Origin: Oscillospiraceae bacterium
GTDB taxonomy: Bacteria; Bacillota; Clostridia; Oscillospirales; SIG519
Assembly: GCA_015067255.1 (NCBI GenBank)
Contig: SVMS01000014.1
Coordinates: 1-46,615 of the forward strand
Direction of reading: 5' to 3'
Length of the DNA: 46,615 nucleotides
How positions within the stretch are numbered: position 1 is the stretch's first letter; each line of letters begins with the position of its first letter. Shown piece by piece: positions 42,879 through 46,615 of this stretch. The translations under genes were made by a program, and so were the position numbers. Under the pieces are notes generated by a model. That model did no database searches. It saw only the letters and a list, made by a program, of their open reading frames with translations, and had not been told where the DNA came from.

Positions 42879-43684
42879 TCTTTTTTTCTCAGGCTGCCCG
42901 GTGTACTTCCTGTATATCTTTTAAAAATGTTATAAAAATGCTTCTTATCGTTAAAGCCAAGCTCAGTGCATATTTCCTCTATCGAAATATCAGTTCCCAA
43001 TATCAGCTCAATGGCTTTATTAAGCCGTTTTTTGTTGACGTATTCTACAATGCTTATACCCATTTTTTTCTTAAAGAATTTAGAAAAATACGAGGTGGAA
43101 TAACCGAAGCGATCGGCTATATTTTCAAGGCGCAGATTGATATAATTGGAGTCGATGTAGTCAAGAATTGCAGGCATAGTTATATCAGTTTTCTGAGCCT
43201 GCTGTCCTGTTGCCATTCTGCCCATATGTATAAGTAACATAGTGAGGTAGGATTTCATCATTGCATAGTAGCCTTGCTTTTCTTCAATAAATTCCTTTTC
43301 CGCCTTTAATACTATGTCTTCAACGTATGCAATATCCTTGCTTTGAAGATGCATAACCTTAGGAAATTCAATGTCTTGCTCGCTAAAATACGTTCTGAGT
43401 AAATCCCACATATCGTCAAAAACAGAGTAGTAAAATATTACGTTTATTAAAAGGAGCTTATCTATTGAATAGTAGGAGTGGCAGTCACCTTTTTTGAGAA
43501 AAATAATGTCCCCTCTTTTAACGGTATATTCTTTTCCGTTTATAGTCTGAACGCCTACTCCCGACAAAATTATCTCTATTTCTACAAACTCGTGAACGTG
43601 TAATTCATTGACAAGAAACTGGTCGTCACGTATTATATTTATCATTTGCTTAAGTATGTTTTCCTGAGTGGTATATATTTTCAT
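42869..43684 (-). CDS. AraC-family transcriptional regulator
   Basis: A cytoplasmic DNA-binding protein of 271 residues. The N-terminal half is a cupin-type sensing domain (ELHVHEFVEIEIILSG near 27-42, then KRGDIIFLKKGDCHSYY near 55-72). The C-terminal half has the two AraC helix-turn-helix motifs (LENIADRFGYSTSYFSKFFKK near 180-200 and IEEICTELGFNDKKHFYNIFKRY near 229-251). It is divergent from the dockerin gene and upstream of the transport operon on its own strand, the typical position for a local activator responding to a sugar. The likely targets are those two transcription units and itself. AAGGAG lies about 12 bases before the ATG. Confidence 0.93.
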   Translation of the reverse strand: MKIYTTQENILKQMINIIRDDQFLVNELHVHEFVEIEIILSGVGVQTINGKEYTVKRGDIIFLKKGDCHSYYSIDKLLLINVIFYYSVFDDMWDLLRTYFSEQDIEFPKVMHLQSKDIAYVEDIVLKAEKEFIEEKQGYYAMMKSYLTMLLIHMGRMATGQQAQKTDITMPAILDYIDSNYINLRLENIADRFGYSTSYFSKFFKKKMGISIVEYVNKKRLNKAIELILGTDISIEEICTELGFNDKKHFYNIFKRYTGSTPGSLRKKEKQ

Positions 43685-43717
43685 TTTTGCTTTTTCTCCT
43701 TTTGCTTTTATAAAAAC

Positions 43718-43746
43718 ATAATAGCATAATAAACAAATAATTTCAA
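43718..43746 (-). promoter_or_regulatory. Promoter of the araC-type regulator
   Basis: On the minus strand TTGAAA (43746-43741), a 17-base spacer and TATTAT (43723-43718) preceded by TGC give a good sigma-A promoter with extended -10. The start would be near 43711, a leader of about 27 bases. Confidence 0.65.
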
Positions 43747-43832
43747 TATTTATAATTGTTTATATACCAAAACTCCTTTTGATTTTTTTGAATTTATGAC
43801 AAAAAAACCCACTAATTTATCTCATAAGGCTA

Positions 43833-43861
43833 TTGTAATTGCTTTTATTTTATACTATATT
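43833..43861 (+). promoter_or_regulatory. Weak candidate promoter of the dockerin protein gene
   Basis: TTGTAA (43833-43838) and TATATT (43856-43861) are 17 bases apart. The predicted start near 43868 leaves the AAGGAGG ribosome site almost at the 5' end, which is awkward. The poor -35 would fit a promoter needing an activator such as the adjacent AraC-type protein. Confidence 0.3.
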
Positions 43862-43883
43862 AATAAAAAAGGAGGTTTTTTAT

Positions 43884-45788
43884 ATGAAATCCAAAAAAAT
43901 ACGTTTTCTTTCAGCTTTAGTCAGCGGCGTGCTTTTATTGTCATGTGTATTTGCCTTGGCAGCTTCTCCCGTTTCTGCAGAAGCTTCCGTTGCTAAAGTA
44001 ATAAGCCGTGTAACAGGCGAGTGGAGTATTGACTTTGTTCTTGATAAAAATATTGAATTTACAGGAGCAAATATCCATACTGATTACGCTGAGCTTAACG
44101 CAACTCCCGATTACGCCCTTATCGAAGAGGTAGGAGGCAAAATCCTTATAAACGGAATTCCTCTTAAGTATGCTAACTCTCCATATCTTCCCAGAGTTTC
44201 GGTGCAGTACATCGAAGGAAGCAATCAGAGCAATATTCATTTTGACCTTTATAAGCAGGACGGTGTTGCTCAATCCTATGACGGAAAAAATTATACAATC
44301 GAATTTCTCCCCGGTTTAGTTTTAGGTAACAGTGAAATTGAAGCCGGTATCCACACTCTTACGGACGGAAACTGGACTTTTACAAAAACTGCAACTGTAA
44401 GCCATGTTGAAACTGTTTCCATAACAGAAAACGAAATAACCTTTAAGGCATATTTTAGTGAAAATATTGGAGTTAATCAAATAAATGCGCAGGCAAGCGA
44501 TACTGCTTATCCTGAGCTCAGAACAGACATTCTTTCAAAATTCTATTTTCAAAATGAGAGCGTTCAGGCTCTTCAGACTGCCGCAGGTCACGAGTATCAG
44601 CCTGTTATCAGCTTTGTAAGCTTTGAGGGCGAAGCTACCTATATGCAAATAATACTTGCAACCTCAGGTCCCGCTGCTTTCTCCGCTGACAGCAATTATA
44701 TGTTCGCAATAGAAGAAGGCTTTACTGTAAACGGCTATAATATTCTTCCCGCAAGATTTGAATTTTCCAAAAACACTCAGGAATGGTCTGTTCCTGTATT
44801 GAAAACAGGCGATATTTCCAGCACCGAATATGAAATTCATATTATGCTTAATAAAAATGTAGGTCTTGACCTTGTCGGTGTTCATACTCCCTATACAGAT
44901 GTAAACACCAATGCAGACCCCTCATACGAGCTTGTAAATATGCTTCAGAAATATGTATATGTAAACGGCACTCCCATAGGAACCGCATCTCATCGCTGGT
45001 TACCCCGTATAAGCATTGTTTCTGCAGGAAGCACAAACAGCAGACTTACATTCTCCGTTTATTCAGAGGGTGGAAACAGTATGTCCTTTGACCCTGCAGG
45101 CAATTATTCAATTGAATTTAAAGAGGGAATAATTTTAAACGGTTATCATCTTGCTCCTGCTGAGTACACAATGACCGCAGGTGTATGGACCTCCAACGTT
45201 GAAGAGGAGCCCGTTGAGCTTATCCCCGTTAGCCTCACAGGCGCATCTAACGCTATGTCAGACGATACAAATTATTTCATTCTCCACATCGGTCTTTCTC
45301 AGGCTATTGTAGATTCAACTCAAGTGAATTTACAGGCAAGCCCCGATATTTCCGTAAAAAATCAAGTACGTGAAGCATTTGTCTTCAACGGTATGAATCT
45401 GGGAGACAAAATTGCTGAAACAGGAAACGAATACTGTGCTATGATAAGCGTCAGCGAAAACGGCTTTGCAGTTTGGATTGATGCCGTAAACGCATTTAAT
45501 ATGTCTGCATCAAACGATATGTCCTTTGAAATCACCAAAAACATAGCTATCAACGGCTATGAAATCCCTGCAGGAAAATATGTATATTCAGTTGCTGCAG
45601 GCGGTTGGACTATGTTCTGCGATGCTAACTTAGACAATACAGTAAACGTACTTGACCTTATCAGCGCAAGAAACGTGCTTATAGGCAAAGAAGCTTCCGC
45701 TTTATCGGCTCAGGCTATGGACTATGACCGTAACGGCACAAGTGATTTGCTTGACCTTCTTAACATTAAAGCTTTACTTCTTGCATAA
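43884..45788 (+). CDS. Secreted dockerin protein with four copies of the repeated module
   Basis: The product has 634 residues. A signal peptide (1 to about 32, ending SPVSA) is followed by four copies of the island module at about 35-165, 175-302, 310-435 and 446-575. Copies 1 and 3 form one subtype (PRVSVQYI / PRISIVSA in place of the AM motif) and copies 2 and 4 another. Copy 4 has the full NLQASPD, FVFNG and YCAMISV anchors. The protein ends in a type I dockerin (577-634) with two calcium loops, DANLDNTVNVLDLISARNVL and DYDRNGTSDLLDLLNIKALL. There is no catalytic motif. AAAGGAGG precedes the ATG at 43884. It is divergent from the regulator. Confidence 0.8.
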   Translation: MKSKKIRFLSALVSGVLLLSCVFALAASPVSAEASVAKVISRVTGEWSIDFVLDKNIEFTGANIHTDYAELNATPDYALIEEVGGKILINGIPLKYANSPYLPRVSVQYIEGSNQSNIHFDLYKQDGVAQSYDGKNYTIEFLPGLVLGNSEIEAGIHTLTDGNWTFTKTATVSHVETVSITENEITFKAYFSENIGVNQINAQASDTAYPELRTDILSKFYFQNESVQALQTAAGHEYQPVISFVSFEGEATYMQIILATSGPAAFSADSNYMFAIEEGFTVNGYNILPARFEFSKNTQEWSVPVLKTGDISSTEYEIHIMLNKNVGLDLVGVHTPYTDVNTNADPSYELVNMLQKYVYVNGTPIGTASHRWLPRISIVSAGSTNSRLTFSVYSEGGNSMSFDPAGNYSIEFKEGIILNGYHLAPAEYTMTAGVWTSNVEEEPVELIPVSLTGASNAMSDDTNYFILHIGLSQAIVDSTQVNLQASPDISVKNQVREAFVFNGMNLGDKIAETGNEYCAMISVSENGFAVWIDAVNAFNMSASNDMSFEITKNIAINGYEIPAGKYVYSVAAGGWTMFCDANLDNTVNVLDLISARNVLIGKEASALSAQAMDYDRNGTSDLLDLLNIKALLLA

Positions 45789-45824
45789 AGCTTAACACGT
45801 TTTTGCTCTTGTATACGAAAAACA

Positions 45825-45858
45825 AAAAAACACTCTGCAGTGATGCAGAGTGTTTTTT
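45825..45858. terminator. Bidirectional terminator at the right edge of the glycan island
   Basis: A 14-bp perfect stem (AAAAAACACTCTGC at 45825-45838 with its complement at 45845-45858) and a six-base loop, flanked by A and T runs, lies between the convergent dockerin gene and rpsR. Its core stem is identical to that at 16177-16206. Confidence 0.92.
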
Positions 45859-45875
45859 ATTGTTATTGTAAAATA

Positions 45876-46127
45876 TTAGTCAGAAACGTAAGCAATAAGT
45901 GCAAGATGTCTTGCTCTTTTGATAGCAACTGTAAGCTCTCTCTGATGCTTTGCACAGGTTCCTGTAACTCTGCGGGGCAGAATCTTAGAACGCTCTGATA
46001 CAAACTTTCTGAGCTTAGCGGGTTCTTTATAATCTATTGCTTTAGCTTTCTCTACGCAGAATACGCAAACCTTTTTCTTTTGCTTTTTAGCTGCGCGGAA
46101 GCTCTTTTCTTTAACCTGGTTTTCCAT
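45876..46127 (-). CDS. rpsR: 30S ribosomal protein S18
   Basis: An 83-residue ribosomal protein of the small-subunit platform. The core [25 protein letters not shown] is unmistakable. CVFC near residues 21-24 and CAKH in the core make a CxxC/CxxH set, so this is the zinc-binding form of S18. AAGGAGGG precedes the ATG. It follows ssb, the conserved rpsF-ssb-rpsR order; rpsF would lie beyond the right edge. Confidence 0.97.
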   Translation of the reverse strand: MENQVKEKSFRAAKKQKKKVCVFCVEKAKAIDYKEPAKLRKFVSERSKILPRRVTGTCAKHQRELTVAIKRARHLALIAYVSD

Positions 46128-46148
46128 TTTATTTCCCTCCTTAATTAA

Positions 46149-46574
46149 TTAAAAAGGCAAATCATCATCGTCTGCTATCTGCTGAAAATCGTCAGCAGGC
46201 GCAGTACCCGAAAAAGTCATTTCGGTACCGGAAGATGATGCTCCGTCTCTTTTAGGCTCGGCAAACTGAATTTCATCTGCCACAACTTCAAACGCAGTGC
46301 GCTTCTTACCTTCCTTATCCTCATAGGAACGGGATTGAAGCGAACCGATTACAAGTATGGACTGACCTTTTCTGAAGTATTTAGAAACAAATTCTGCGTT
46401 ATTACGCCATGCAACTATATTTATAAAATCAGCTGCTCTTTGCTCGCTGTCCCTTTGAAAACGCCTGTTAATAGCAATTGAAAAGGATGTAACGGGCAAA
46501 TTTGACGCAGTGTGACGAAGCTCCGGATCTGCCGTAAGCCTGCCTATTAAAATTACTTTGTTTAAATCAGCCAT
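46149..46574 (-). CDS. ssb: Single-stranded DNA-binding protein
   Basis: This 141-residue protein has an N-terminal OB fold (MADLNKVILIGRLTADPELR, FINIVAWRNNAEF, YFRKGQSILVIGSLQSR) and the acidic C-terminal tip DDDDLPF that recruits replication and repair partners. It coats single-stranded DNA during replication. GGTGTG lies before the ATG. Its position next to rpsR is conserved in Firmicutes and marks the return to core genome. Confidence 0.96.
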   Translation of the reverse strand: MADLNKVILIGRLTADPELRHTASNLPVTSFSIAINRRFQRDSEQRAADFINIVAWRNNAEFVSKYFRKGQSILVIGSLQSRSYEDKEGKKRTAFEVVADEIQFAEPKRDGASSSGTEMTFSGTAPADDFQQIADDDDLPF

Positions 46575-46615
46575 TTTTCACACCAACTTCTACGCTTTTT
46601 TTACTACAAGAGAGC

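Noticed and set aside
18483-45788. Reading the dockerin genes as proof of a cellulosome
   Set aside because: No cohesin or scaffoldin is present in the window, and one dockerin is internal and degenerate; isolated dockerins also occur in non-cellulosomal bacteria.

Overview
The window looks like chromosome from a low-GC, spore-forming, anaerobic member of the Firmicutes, probably class Clostridia and possibly the Oscillospirales/Ruminococcaceae. The grounds are AT-rich intergenic DNA, strong AAGGAGG-type ribosome binding sites, spmA/spmB sporulation genes, an AbrB/SpoVT-like regulator, Gram-positive ABC sugar importers with lipoprotein binding proteins, and type I dockerins. The placement is inferred from gene content; no 16S rRNA is present.

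Region 1 (1-2117) is visibly richer in G and C than what follows. It carries the end of an unidentified gene, a small Cys/His/Asp protein, two very small genes (one ribbon-helix-helix-like) and an intact IS30-family transposase. It reads as the tail of a mobile element.

Region 2 (2230-16160) is ordinary core genome. A rightward run holds an MscS-type channel, carB, a metallo-beta-lactamase-fold protein, ddl, a DUF1934 (YwiB-like) gene, argS and a homocysteine S-methyltransferase-family gene. Convergent to it are spmA-spmB. Then come an AbrB-like zinc protein, metG and tatD, followed by a bidirectional terminator and leftward rqcP (yabO).

Region 3 (about 16.2-45.8 kb) is a glycan-utilisation island. 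An AraC-type regulator (43684-42869) faces a secreted dockerin protein (43884-45788, +). Leftward from 42712 runs a long set of closely packed genes: a giant secreted solute-binding fusion, a MalF/MalG permease pair, an NHL/TPR membrane protein, a frameshifted Yip1-family gene, a DUF5696 protein, a second MalF/MalG pair, two membrane-anchored proteins built from an unfamiliar repeated module, a lipoprotein glycosidase and its cytoplasmic paralogue (both clan GH-A-like), a second solute-binding lipoprotein, an ADP-ribosylglycohydrolase-fold protein, a large secreted GH28-like beta-helix enzyme with an internal dockerin, and a cytoplasmic GH106-like glycosidase. A plausible reading is that surface proteins bind and cut a complex plant or host glycan (pectin-like is a guess from the GH28/GH106-like enzymes), two importers bring fragments in, and cytoplasmic glycosidases finish the job. 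No ATPase subunit is encoded here, so a shared MsmK-type ATPase must be elsewhere.

The most novel signal is the repeated extracellular module of about 120-130 residues. I count 11 copies in four proteins of this island, with anchors core 'N-L/I-Q-A-S', 'I-N-G-K-S' and 'Y-x-A-M-h-H/S'. I do not recognise it as a named family. Two of the four proteins carry dockerins and two carry C-terminal membrane anchors.

Region 4 (45825-46615) returns to core genome: rpsR and ssb on the minus strand. The terminator hairpins at the two edges of the island share the same 12-bp stem sequence.
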